64,000 nucleotides of DNA, from positions 3,102,501 to 3,166,500 of the forward strand of contig NZ_CP120638.1 in NCBI RefSeq assembly GCF_029537235.1. The letters are read 5' to 3'. Source of the stretch: Rhizobium sp. 32-5/1 (GTDB lineage Bacteria > Pseudomonadota > Alphaproteobacteria > Rhizobiales > Rhizobiaceae). The notes under the pieces were generated by a model. The model searched no databases and was not told where the DNA came from. It worked only from the letters and a program-made list of their open reading frames with translations. The position numbers and the translations under genes are program-made. Within the stretch, counting starts at the first letter, position 1; each line of letters starts with the position of its first letter. Shown here piece by piece: positions 52,645-64,000 of this stretch.

Positions 52645-52883
52645 GCGAAAAACCGGGGCGGCTTCGCGGTGCGGCCGATTCCAGGGTGAGCATTGTTGGC
52701 GTTTTGGAGCAAAAATTCGCATTTTTGATCGGGATTGAGTGACGTACATCCGATTCCGCGGTGACTCCGATGCGATTCCGGGCGTTGGTGCGATATTTTT
52801 TCGTTTTTGCTGCGATTGTTTTTCTTTTCAAAAAAATGGTCTAAGCAGGTTGAACGCCCTCCATGCTTCAAAATGAGGTTCTC

Positions 52884-53657
52884 ATGCTGCCGGATCGTGA
52901 CTTTTTCAACCGTCTCGCGGATGCCGCGAAGGCGGAAACCCTCCCGCGTTTCCGGACCGGCACCAGCGTTGCCAACAAGGAGGCCGGCGGCTTCGATCCT
53001 GTCACCGAAGGCGATCGCGCGGCCGAAGCGGCGATCCGGGCGCTGATCGAGGCGCATTTCCCCGATCACGGCATTCTGGGCGAAGAATTCGGCAATGTCG
53101 GTCTCGACCGCGATTATGTCTGGGTCATCGACCCGATCGACGGCACGCGCGCCTTCATCTCCGGCCTGCCGGTCTGGGGAACGCTGATCGGCCTCTATCA
53201 CAAGGGCGAGGCCGTCATGGGCCTGATGGACCAGCCGTTTACCGGCGAACGCTTCCTCGCTGATGGACAACAGTCGTTTTACAGCGGCCCCGGCGGCGAC
53301 AAGGTGATTGCGACCCGCCCGTGCAACGACCTCTCCGAAGCGATTCTGTTCACGACCTCGCCGCATCTCTACAAGGGCGACATCAAGACCCGTTTCGAAA
53401 CGGTACAGGAAAAGGTGCAGCTGGCGCGCTATGGCTGCGATTGTTACGCCTTTGCGCTGCTTGCCTCCGGCCATATCGATCTGGTCATCGAATGCGGGCT
53501 GAAGCCCTATGATGTCGGCGGTTTGATTCCGCTGATCGAGCAAGCCGGCGGCATCATCACCGACTGGAACGGCGGACCGGCCGAAATGGGCGGCGAGATC
53601 GTCGCTGCCGGCAGCGCAGCACTTCATGCGCAGGCGCTCGCCATCCTCAAGGGCTGA
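52884..53657 (+). CDS. hisN: Inositol-monophosphatase-family phosphatase, HisN-like
   Basis: A 257-aa metal-dependent phosphatase. The metal-binding motifs are GILGEEFG, WVIDPIDGTRAFISGLPVWG and KPYDVGGLIPLIEQAGGIIT. The GTRAFISGLPVWGTLIGL and DQPFTGERFLADG stretches are those of the HisN histidinol-phosphatase branch of the family, so the last phosphatase step of histidine synthesis is the best call; a SuhB-like inositol phosphatase is the alternative. Start 52884 (MLPDRDFFNRLADAA) follows a GAGG; the upstream ATG at 52863 has no ribosome binding site. Confidence 0.85.
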   Translation: MLPDRDFFNRLADAAKAETLPRFRTGTSVANKEAGGFDPVTEGDRAAEAAIRALIEAHFPDHGILGEEFGNVGLDRDYVWVIDPIDGTRAFISGLPVWGTLIGLYHKGEAVMGLMDQPFTGERFLADGQQSFYSGPGGDKVIATRPCNDLSEAILFTTSPHLYKGDIKTRFETVQEKVQLARYGCDCYAFALLASGHIDLVIECGLKPYDVGGLIPLIEQAGGIITDWNGGPAEMGGEIVAAGSAALHAQALAILKG

Positions 53658-53675
53658 TATTCACGGCTTTGCGGC

Positions 53676-54671
53676 CTACTCGGCTGCACCGGCGAGGTCG
53701 GCCATGTCATCGTCGCTGCCGGGAATGAAGGCCTCGATGGCGGCGATGGCCTGGGCGCGATAATGGTCGGCCTCCTGCAGCAGTTCATGGCGGCCACCGT
53801 CGATGGGTATCATGTGTCCGGCGCGGAAGTTTCGGGCCAGGTTTTCCACCGCCAGATGCGGCACCAGCCGGTCCTGCGTTGGGGCGAGCACGATCGTCGG
53901 CACGCGGATTGTCGTCAGGTGTTCGCGCCGGGTGACACGACGGATGGCCTTGAAAGTCTCATGCAGCCAGCGTGCCGTGGGTGGGCCGAGAGCCAGCTGT
54001 GGCTGCGCCGCCGTCAAGGCCGCGTTGCGGGCAAAGCGCCTGGCGTCACTGGTCAGAAGGTTTTTCTCGAAGGGCAGCGAACCGCGATCACGCTTCAGCG
54101 GCAGAAAGCCGAGGCCGACGAAACTCACCGTCGCTGCGAGAAAGCCGATCAGTCCCTGGCCGAGGGGTTGTGCGCCGAGCGCGACGAAGGGTGCGCAGAC
54201 CACGAGCCTGTCGATACGGTTTGCCATCAGCGGGGCATGCGACAGGGCAATGAGCGCGCCCATGGAATGGGCGACCATGAAGAAGGGCAGGCGGGTATCG
54301 GGCAACACGATCTGCTCGAGAAAGGTCGAGAGATCAGCTTCGTAATCGGCAAAACGCCTGACATGCCCGCGCCGTGACTGTTTGAGGAGCCGGTCCGAAC
54401 CGCCCTGGCCGCGCCAGTCGAACGTGGCGACCCACAGGCCGCGGGCCAGGAACTCTGAAATCGTCTCGTAATATTTCTCGATGGATTCGTTGCGGCCCTG
54501 CAGAAGCACCACCGTGCCGCGGGCGACCTGCGCATCGCTGCGGAAGATCGCATAGCGGATCTGCTTGCCACCGACGCCGGTGAAGAAGCCGGCCGTCGTG
54601 CTGCCCTGTTTCTGGCCCGGCCCATGACCTGGTAGTGGATTGTCGGTCGAGGAGTAGAGGATGTCTGTCAT
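53676..54671 (-). CDS. Alpha/beta hydrolase (lysophospholipase / monoacylglycerol-lipase type)
   Basis: A 331-aa serine hydrolase of the Hydrolase_4 group. The nucleophile motif is MVAHSMGALIALSH, the Asp is in VLAPTQDRLVPHLAVE and the His in IDGGRHELLQEADHYR. GTVVLLQGRNESIEKYYETI and VATFDWRGQGGSDR are typical of PldB-like lysophospholipases. Start 54671 (MTDILYSSTDNPL) was chosen because the further upstream frame, to 54833, runs through an intrinsic terminator and a short direct repeat and is not protein-like. No clear ribosome binding site precedes it. Confidence 0.87.
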   Translation of the reverse strand: MTDILYSSTDNPLPGHGPGQKQGSTTAGFFTGVGGKQIRYAIFRSDAQVARGTVVLLQGRNESIEKYYETISEFLARGLWVATFDWRGQGGSDRLLKQSRRGHVRRFADYEADLSTFLEQIVLPDTRLPFFMVAHSMGALIALSHAPLMANRIDRLVVCAPFVALGAQPLGQGLIGFLAATVSFVGLGFLPLKRDRGSLPFEKNLLTSDARRFARNAALTAAQPQLALGPPTARWLHETFKAIRRVTRREHLTTIRVPTIVLAPTQDRLVPHLAVENLARNFRAGHMIPIDGGRHELLQEADHYRAQAIAAIEAFIPGSDDDMADLAGAAE

Positions 54672-54765
54672 CGGCAGGAAGTTATCCGCACATCTGGCTG
54701 GCGTTTCGATCCCCAAGGGATAGGCCGTGGTCTTAGGCGCGTCAAAGAAAACCGGCGCGTCAAAG

Positions 54766-54808
54766 AAAAAAGGCCGGAAACGGCGGGTAAGCCCGTGCCG
54801 TTCCGGCC
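54766..54808 (-). terminator. Leftward intrinsic terminator upstream of the hydrolase gene
   Basis: GGCCGGAA plus CGGC (54772-54784) pairs with GCCG plus TTCCGGCC (54797-54808), with one bulged A, and is followed on the minus strand by six Ts (54771-54766). No leftward gene precedes it, so it ends a leader or a small RNA. Confidence 0.8.
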
Positions 54809-54880
54809 TCGAAAGCTGAAGGAGAAGGGACATTCACTTCAGCGCCAGGACATTTCTGTCCCGATGCAGTCGTTATAAAG
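54766..54880 (-). ncRNA. Candidate leader attenuator or small RNA
   Basis: Three stems in a row on the minus strand: GGACA/TGTCC (54861-54848), GCTGAAG/CTTCAGC (54843-54815) with a pyrimidine-rich UCCCUUCUC loop, and the terminator above. A TATAAC element at 54877-54872 could be a -10, but no good -35 is visible. Either an attenuator ahead of the hydrolase or a free-standing RNA of about 100 bases; I do not recognise the family. Confidence 0.4.
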
Positions 54881-54967
54881 GGCGCAGGCTGAATGCGGGC
54901 CGAACCGACCGTTCATCGGCGGTTAATCCGAGAGGAAAATCGATTGGCAGAAACTCGCAAAAAACCT

Positions 54968-54996
54968 CTTGAAGCCGGGAAAATCAATTCCCATCT
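54968..54996 (+). promoter_or_regulatory. RpoH (sigma-32) heat-shock promoter of hsp20
   Basis: CTTGAA (54968-54973), a 16-base spacer and CCCATCT (54990-54996), close to the heat-shock consensus CTTGAA..CCCCATnT. Transcription would begin shortly after 55000, giving a leader of about 100 bases. Confidence 0.7.
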
Positions 54997-55002
54997 GTTG
55001 AT

Positions 55003-55105
55003 CACGGTCGCCGATGACGGGGCCGTACCACCGGTTCTGCCGCAGCCTTTGACTGGGGTGGCAGAGCCTTAAACGCAAACCCGTTGCTCTCAAGAGGACA
55101 TCATG
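55003..55105 (+). promoter_or_regulatory. ROSE-type RNA thermometer
   Basis: The 5' leader of hsp20 ends with TTGCTCT (55084-55090) opposite AAGAGGA (55092-55098), which contains the Shine-Dalgarno sequence. This is the TYGCT signature of ROSE elements, in which the G of TYGCT faces a G of the ribosome binding site and the helix melts on heating. GC-rich upstream stems (around 55010-55040) are present as in known ROSE leaders. Confidence 0.7.
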
Positions 55106-55578
55106 CGTCACGTTGATTTTTCCCCCTGTATCGTTCCACGGTCGGCTTCGACCGGCTTTTCACCATGCTCGACAGTCTCGGCCAGCCGGACCAGTCGCAG
55201 ACCTATCCGCCGTATAATATCGAGCGGACGGGCGACAATACCTATCGCATTACCATGGCCGTTGCCGGCTTCGACGAAACCGAGCTTTCGATCGAGGCAC
55301 GCGAGCACACGCTGACGGTGAAAGGCGAGAAGAGCGAAGAAGCTGCAACTGAGAACCAGTTCCTTTATCGCGGCATCGCCAAGCGGGCCTTCGAGCGTCG
55401 CTTCCAGCTTGCCGAATATGTGGAAATCCAGTCCGCTTCGCTGAAGCACGGCCTGCTGCACATCGACCTGTTGCGCGAAATCCCGGAAGCGGCAAAGCCG
55501 CGCCGGATCGACATCGTCGCTGCCCAGTCTGCTCCAAAGCAGATCGAAGCGACCCAGATCGAAGGCAGCGCCCACTAA
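55103..55578 (+). CDS. Small heat-shock protein, Hsp20/IbpA type (5' frameshift)
   Basis: An alpha-crystallin-domain chaperone of 158 aa after repair. The N-terminus MRHVDFS...RLFTMLDSLG is that of IbpA-like proteins, then YPPYNIERTGDNTYRITMAV, AGFDETELSIEAREHTLTVK and RGIAKRAFERRFQLAEYVEI, with an I-x-I-type basic tail. The C5 run at 55122-55126 needs one more C to read FSPLYRSTVGFDRLF. Without it, the main domain would be reached only from an internal ATG at 55165. It prevents aggregation of heat-damaged proteins. Control appears double: RpoH promoter plus RNA thermometer. Confidence 0.9.
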
Positions 55579-55646
55579 GCGCCGGAAACGGTTCGACGGA
55601 AAGAGGCGGCGTCCAGACGGGCGCCGCTTTTTTCATGCCTGTTAGA

Positions 55647-56693
55647 TCAGCACGTCGCCAGAAATTGCCCGACATCGTCGTCCGTCGTGGCAAAGCTGGT
55701 TACCAGGCGGTAAAGGCCTTCGTCCTTCGCCATGGTCGCGACGACCTCCTGCGGGGCCGGCCAGTCGTAGAAGACCGCACCCTTCTCCTGCAGCGTCTTT
55801 GCCGTTGCTGCGTTCAGGATGACGAAGAGTTCGTTGGAGCCTGTCGGCCAGGCGAGCCGTGCGGACGTGGTTTTCGCAATGCCTTCGGCCAGTTTCGCAG
55901 CCATGGCATTGGCATGGCGAGCAAGGTCGAGCCAGAGATCGTCGCGCAGATAAGCGTCGAACTGGGCGGCGATGAAACGCGATTTCGAGAAAAGCTGGGC
56001 GGAGCGCTTGCGCAGGTAGCTCATCTCGCGTGCCTTTGCGGTATCGAAGAGGATCAGCGCCTCGGCGCACCAGCAGCCGTTCTTGGTGCCGCCGAAAGAG
56101 AGAAGGTCGATACCGCTCTTCCAGGTCATCTCCGCCGGCGTTGCACCGAGCGTCACAAGCGCATTGGCAAAGCGGGCACCGTCCATGTGCAGCGGCAGGT
56201 CGTGGGATTTGGCGATCGAGGAGATCGCCTGGATTTCGTCGAGCGAATAGACGGTGCCGGCCTCGGTCGCCTGCGTGAGCGTGATCGCCATCGGCTGGCC
56301 GCCATGCACGCCGCCGCTCATCGTCCGCTTAATTTCGGCTTTCAGGTTTTCCGGATCCATCCTGCCCAAAAGGCCGCCGACGGGGGCGAGCCGGCTGCCG
56401 TGGGCAAAGAACTCCGGTGCTCCGCATTCGTCGGCGTTCACATGGGCATGGGTGTGGCAGAAAGTGTGGCCTCCCGGCCGGTTGGCACTGGCAATCGCCA
56501 ACGAATTGGCAGCCGTTCCCGTGCCGACGAAGAAGACGGCAACCTCGCGTTCGAAGATGTCGGAGAGCTTCTTCTCCACCGCCTTGTCGAGGTCGCTCGT
56601 GCCATAGGCCGAGGCATAGCCGCCGGCGGCCTTGACCAAGCTCTCGGCAATCACCGGATGGGCGCTGGCCCAGTTGTCGGAGGAAAAAATCAT
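55647..56693 (-). CDS. Low-specificity threonine-aldolase family enzyme
   Basis: A 348-aa PLP enzyme of the beta-eliminating lyase fold. MIFSSDNWASAHPVIAESLV opens the protein; GTGTAANSLAIASANRPGG, THAHVNADECGAPEF, LPLHMDGARFANALVTLG and LSFGGTKNGCWCAEAL (PLP Lys) are the conserved stretches. It is expected to cleave threonine or related beta-hydroxy amino acids to glycine and an aldehyde. The frame extends to 56774 but start 56693 matches the family. Convergent with hsp20. Confidence 0.9.
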   Translation of the reverse strand: MIFSSDNWASAHPVIAESLVKAAGGYASAYGTSDLDKAVEKKLSDIFEREVAVFFVGTGTAANSLAIASANRPGGHTFCHTHAHVNADECGAPEFFAHGSRLAPVGGLLGRMDPENLKAEIKRTMSGGVHGGQPMAITLTQATEAGTVYSLDEIQAISSIAKSHDLPLHMDGARFANALVTLGATPAEMTWKSGIDLLSFGGTKNGCWCAEALILFDTAKAREMSYLRKRSAQLFSKSRFIAAQFDAYLRDDLWLDLARHANAMAAKLAEGIAKTTSARLAWPTGSNELFVILNAATAKTLQEKGAVFYDWPAPQEVVATMAKDEGLYRLVTSFATTDDDVGQFLATC

Positions 56694-56906
56694 GGCGATG
56701 TCCTGTTTTTTGTGGCGCGAGCCGCGTCGTCTGGAGGTGTGCCCGGACAATAATGAACCTGATGGCAGGGTCAAAGTCTGATCGTATCAACAGGACATTT
56801 TCAGACCATTTTGAAACCAAATGGACGAATGTGCTGCGCTTTTGAAATATAATTACAAAACTCGGCAATTTTCCGCAAGTTTACGAAAAACACTTTGAAT
56901 ATTTTG

Positions 56907-56921
56907 TGGCAATGCCCTTGC
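56907..56921 (+). promoter_or_regulatory. Candidate sigma-54 (RpoN) promoter upstream of gltB
   Basis: TGGCAATGCCCTTGC has the invariant GG (56908-56909) and GC (56920-56921) separated by ten bases, the -24/-12 arrangement. It is 337 bases before the gltB start, so the mRNA would have a long leader. Nitrogen control of glutamate synthase through NtrC/RpoN would fit. Confidence 0.55.
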
Positions 56922-56952
56922 GACACCAACGGCTTTCTGGCATAGAGCCTAT

Positions 56953-56981
56953 GAAATAGGACAGTCTTGCTGTCCTATTTC
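56953..56981. repeat. Perfect 12-bp hairpin in the gltB leader
   Basis: GAAATAGGACAG (56953-56964) and CTGTCCTATTTC (56970-56981) with loop TCTTG. Only a short T run follows, so it could be an operator or an RNA structure instead of a terminator. Confidence 0.55.
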
Positions 56982-57257
56982 GGTCTCCAGACCGGAAATC
57001 GCCGGAAAAGCCCCGCTCGTGCCGGGCACCCGGCCGTAACCCGGCTTCGTCTGCGGGTGCATTTCATCTGCTCGACAATGCCGGTGTGTACAAAGGTCGC
57101 GGACAATCTTGCCGGCTGCAGCCATGCTTTATTTGCGACCGGATCAGGATCATGCAACGATAATGCCAGTTCGGGCTTTCATGGACGATAACTCCCTGAA
57201 AGCAGATGCCGACTGCGGGATTGCCCGGATGAGCCGGGCATAACAGGAGGGAAGACG

Positions 57258-61978
<4,721 letters not shown>

Positions 61979-62075
61979 CCGTCGATCTGTGATAACGCAC
62001 CCCTGTTGTCAGGGTGGGGGTGCATCTGGCGCGCTCGGGGCGAGCGCCTCCTCGGATAGATATCAGGAATTTACG

Positions 62076-63530
62076 ATGGGCAAGGTTACAGGCTTCATGG
62101 AAATCGACCGGCAGCTGGCAAAGTATCAGCCGGCGTCGGATCGCATCCGGCATTTCCGCGAATTCACGATTCCGATGTCTGACCCGGAAGTGCAGAAACA
62201 GGCAGCCCGCTGCATGGACTGTGGCATCCCCTATTGCCACGGCCCGACGGGTTGCCCGGTGCATAACCAGATCCCGGACTGGAACGATCTCGTCTACAAC
62301 GGCAACTGGGACGAGGCGATCCGCAACCTGCATTCGACCAACAATTTCCCTGAATTCACCGGCCGCATTTGCCCCGCGCCTTGCGAGGAAGCCTGCACGC
62401 TGAACCTGGAAGATGCGCCCGTTACGATCAAGACCGTCGAGCAGGCGATTGCCGACAAGGCCTATGAGATGGGCTATATCGTGCCGCAGCCGGCAACCGT
62501 GAAGAGCGGCAAGTCGGTCGCGATCATCGGCTCCGGCCCGGCCGGCATGGCGGCGGCCCAGCAGCTGGCACGGGCGGGTCATACGGTTCACGTCTACGAG
62601 CGCGAAAGCAAGCCCGGCGGTCTGCTGCGTTACGGCATCCCGGATTTCAAGATGGAGAAGAACTTCATCGACCGCCGCGTCGAGCAGATGAAAGGCGAAG
62701 GCGTGACCTTCCATTGTGGCGTCAATGTCGGCGTCAACAAGACGATGGAAGCTCTTCAGGCCGAACACGACGCCGTGCTTTATTGCGGTGGCGCCGAAAA
62801 GCCGCGTGATGCCGGCATCCCCGGTGTCGAATTTGCCGGCGTACATGATGCCATGCCCTATCTCGTGCAGCAGAACCGCCGGGTCGGTCGCGAAAACATC
62901 GACAGCGTCGGCTGGCCGTCGGATCCGATCCTTGCCGGTGGCAAGCACATCGTCGTCGTCGGCGGTGGCGATACTGCATCCGACTGTGTCGGCACGGCGT
63001 TCCGTCAGGGTGCCGTCAAGGTCACCCAGCTCGACATCCGCCCGATGCCGCCGGAAAAAGAAGACAAGCTTTCCGTCTGGCCGTTCTGGGCCACGAAGAT
63101 GCGGACGTCCTCGAGCCAGGCCGAAGGCGCCGTGCGCGAGTTCCAGGTGGCGACACTCGAATTCGTCGGCGAAGACGGTGTTCTGACCGGCGTGAAGTGC
63201 TGCCAGGTGGATGAACGCCGCAAGCCGATCGCCGGCACGGAATTCGTCATCAAGGCCGATCTCGCCTTCATCGCCATCGGCTTCAGCGGCCCGGGCGAAG
63301 ACAGCGTGTTGAAGGACATGGGCGAAAAGCTTGTGATCGGCAAGGATCGCCGCGGCGGCACCTTCGTCACGGCCAACGACAAGGACTACAAGACCTCGGT
63401 CGAAGGTCTCTGGGCTGCCGGCGACGTGCGTCGTGGACAGTCGCTCGTCGTCTGGGCGATCCGCGAAGGCCGCCAGGCCGCCCGCGCCATCGACGAGGCC
63501 CTGATGGGTTCGACGGTGCTGCCGAGGTAG
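62076..63530 (+). CDS. gltD: Glutamate synthase (NADPH) small subunit
   Basis: The 484-aa beta subunit, passing electrons from NADPH through FAD and iron-sulfur clusters to GltB. The cysteine clusters are [20 protein letters not shown] and [15 protein letters not shown]-binding is [20 protein letters not shown] (about residue 150), and NADPH-binding is [20 protein letters not shown]. The C-terminal FAD contact is [20 protein letters not shown]. Start 62076 ([13 protein letters not shown]) follows AGGAATTTACG, about 95 bases after gltB. Confidence 0.97.
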   Translation: MGKVTGFMEIDRQLAKYQPASDRIRHFREFTIPMSDPEVQKQAARCMDCGIPYCHGPTGCPVHNQIPDWNDLVYNGNWDEAIRNLHSTNNFPEFTGRICPAPCEEACTLNLEDAPVTIKTVEQAIADKAYEMGYIVPQPATVKSGKSVAIIGSGPAGMAAAQQLARAGHTVHVYERESKPGGLLRYGIPDFKMEKNFIDRRVEQMKGEGVTFHCGVNVGVNKTMEALQAEHDAVLYCGGAEKPRDAGIPGVEFAGVHDAMPYLVQQNRRVGRENIDSVGWPSDPILAGGKHIVVVGGGDTASDCVGTAFRQGAVKVTQLDIRPMPPEKEDKLSVWPFWATKMRTSSSQAEGAVREFQVATLEFVGEDGVLTGVKCCQVDERRKPIAGTEFVIKADLAFIAIGFSGPGEDSVLKDMGEKLVIGKDRRGGTFVTANDKDYKTSVEGLWAAGDVRRGQSLVVWAIREGRQAARAIDEALMGSTVLPR

Positions 63531-63557
63531 TCACAAAAGTCCCTGGGTGAAATCGAG

Positions 63558-63598
63558 GCTGCGCGAACATCCCTCAAGGTGTCTCGCGCAGCTTTTTT
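63558..63598 (+). terminator. Terminator of the glt operon
   Basis: GCTGCGCGA (63558-63566) pairs with TCGCGCAGC (63584-63592), extended inside by ACA/TGT, and is followed by TTTTTTCTTTT. A textbook intrinsic terminator 27 bases after gltD. Confidence 0.9.
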
Positions 63599-63617
63599 CT
63601 TTTAAGACTTGATTATC

Positions 63618-64000
63618 TCAGTTGCGAATAACCGGATTGCTGATCACAGTTTCGGGTTTTGCCAGCCGGAAGTCGTCGACGCGGCCGGCAGGAGCCTCAG
63701 CCAGCGCACCTTTTTCGACCAGAAGATCGCGTGGGCTCTTTCCGGCGGTGGATGTGGCGATCGGGCCGCCCATGAGGGCCGTGCCGCCATCCAGCGCCGG
63801 ATCGTCGAGGCTGATCGGTTGGGTCTTGATGATCTCTTCGTTGACCACGGGGGCGGTGACCACCAGATCCTTCAGCCCGCCAGCGCCGAGCGCATCGCTG
63901 CCGGTGACTGCGGCATCGCCGAGAAGCCGGCGGATGTCCTTTTCGACGTAGAAGGCGAGCTTGCGCTTGCCGGCCTTGGTCAGGTTGATGCCGTCGGATC
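63618..64000 (-). CDS. SGNH/GDSL hydrolase-family protein (DUF459), 5' part beyond the window
   Basis: Only the last 127 or so codons are present. The part nearest the window edge reads DGINLTKAGKRKLAFYVEKD then IRRLLG, which is the C-terminal catalytic-region pattern of DUF459/SGNH-type periplasmic hydrolases; the tail (TQPISLDDPALDGGTALMGG, then KPETVISNPVIRN) is low in conserved features. Codons upstream of the ATG at 63863 continue in frame to the window end, so that ATG is not the start. The substrate is unknown; acetyl-ester removal from polysaccharide is a possibility for the wider family. Confidence 0.7.
   Translation of the reverse strand, partial: SDGINLTKAGKRKLAFYVEKDIRRLLGDAAVTGSDALGAGGLKDLVVTAPVVNEEIIKTQPISLDDPALDGGTALMGGPIATSTAGKSPRDLLVEKGALAEAPAGRVDDFRLAKPETVISNPVIRN

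Larger units (their letters stand above)
52441..52883. other. Intergenic region containing a minus-strand small RNA
   Basis: About 440 bases between the amidohydrolase and the phosphatase gene. The sRNA described at 52532-52612 lies here. Right of it the sequence to 52883 has T-rich and A-rich runs and should carry the phosphatase promoter. Confidence 0.7.
54672..55102. other. Divergent leader region of the hydrolase and hsp20 genes
   Basis: About 430 bases containing a structured leftward RNA element with terminator (54766-54861), a heat-shock promoter and a ROSE-type leader for hsp20. A short direct repeat GGCGCGTCAAAGAAAA occurs twice at about 54737 and 54755. Confidence 0.6.
56694..57257. 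other. Long leader and promoter region of gltB
   Basis: About 560 bases. The left third is AT-rich. A sigma-54-type promoter (56907-56921) points toward gltB and is followed by a perfect 12-bp hairpin (56953-56981) and GC-rich possible stems at about 57010-57060. No gene is supported here; a short rightward frame at 56967-57191 looks accidental. Confidence 0.6.

Noticed and set aside
54672-54833. N-terminal extension of the alpha/beta hydrolase
   Set aside because: The extension translates a terminator hairpin and a tandem repeat, and the conserved protein begins at 54671.
56967-57191. Short frame in the gltB leader as a leader peptide
   Set aside because: No ribosome binding site, no run of regulatory codons, and it overlaps the likely RNA structures.

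Overview
The window looks like chromosomal DNA of a member of the Rhizobiaceae (Rhizobium/Agrobacterium group). The case rests on gene content and order: a five-gene glgP-glgB-glgC-glgA-pgm operon, a heterotetrameric sarcosine oxidase operon (soxBDAG), three-subunit transhydrogenase genes (pntAA-pntAB-pntB) behind an aa3-oxidase subunit IV gene, CpdR, an MmgR-type (alpha-r8) small RNA beside an inositol-monophosphatase-family gene, a ROSE-type leader on an hsp20 gene, and a RIME-like intergenic repeat. Coding GC is high and third positions are GC-rich, so long antisense reading frames are common and are mostly shadows. This placement is from recognition only; no search was run.

Layout. 0.4-3.8 kb: a membrane GGDEF-EAL c-di-GMP protein, then a FeeM-like acyltransferase. 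3.9-7.5 kb: cytochrome oxidase subunit IV and the pnt operon. 7.5-10.2 kb: a diguanylate cyclase, a TPR lipoprotein and rpsU. 10.5-15.7 kb: soxBDAG. 15.7-19.4 kb: a DUF2332 gene, a MaoC-type hydratase and glgX. 19.4-20.8 kb: a gene-poor stretch with repeats and a DUF4160/DUF2442 pair. 20.8-23.1 kb: a soluble PAS-PAS chemoreceptor and cheW. 23.4-33.2 kb: a PPOX-family gene and the glg operon. 33.4-34.7 kb: a TadG-like von Willebrand protein. 34.8-41.5 kb: transglutaminase / circularly permuted ATP-grasp with alpha-E / transglutaminase-DUF2126. 41.7-44.7 kb: a divergent MarR-centred cluster (two VOC genes, DUF1579, DUF899). 44.8-47.4 kb: ilvD and a small His/Arg-rich exported protein. 47.8-50.7 kb: a double-kinase hybrid sensor and its receiver protein. 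50.8-54.7 kb: tRNA-Val, cpdR, N-formylglutamate amidohydrolase, the sRNA, a hisN-like phosphatase and an alpha/beta hydrolase. 54.9-56.7 kb: hsp20 and a threonine-aldolase-type enzyme. 56.9-63.5 kb: gltB-gltD behind a candidate sigma-54 promoter. The right edge cuts a DUF459/SGNH gene.

Functionally this is mostly core metabolism: glycogen synthesis and breakdown, NADPH balance (pnt), C1/glycine-betaine-derived nitrogen (sox), ammonia assimilation (glt) and branched-chain amino acids (ilvD), together with second-messenger, chemotaxis and two-component signalling.

A major caveat: fourteen convincing genes are interrupted by about twenty single-base frameshifts. Nearly all lie in or next to short homopolymers, and each can be repaired by one base to give a protein of normal family length. 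Because they hit genes such as gltB and the glg operon, and one coding end falls exactly at the expected stop when repaired, I treat them as base-calling errors, not pseudogenes. Coordinates for these genes span the whole repaired gene.
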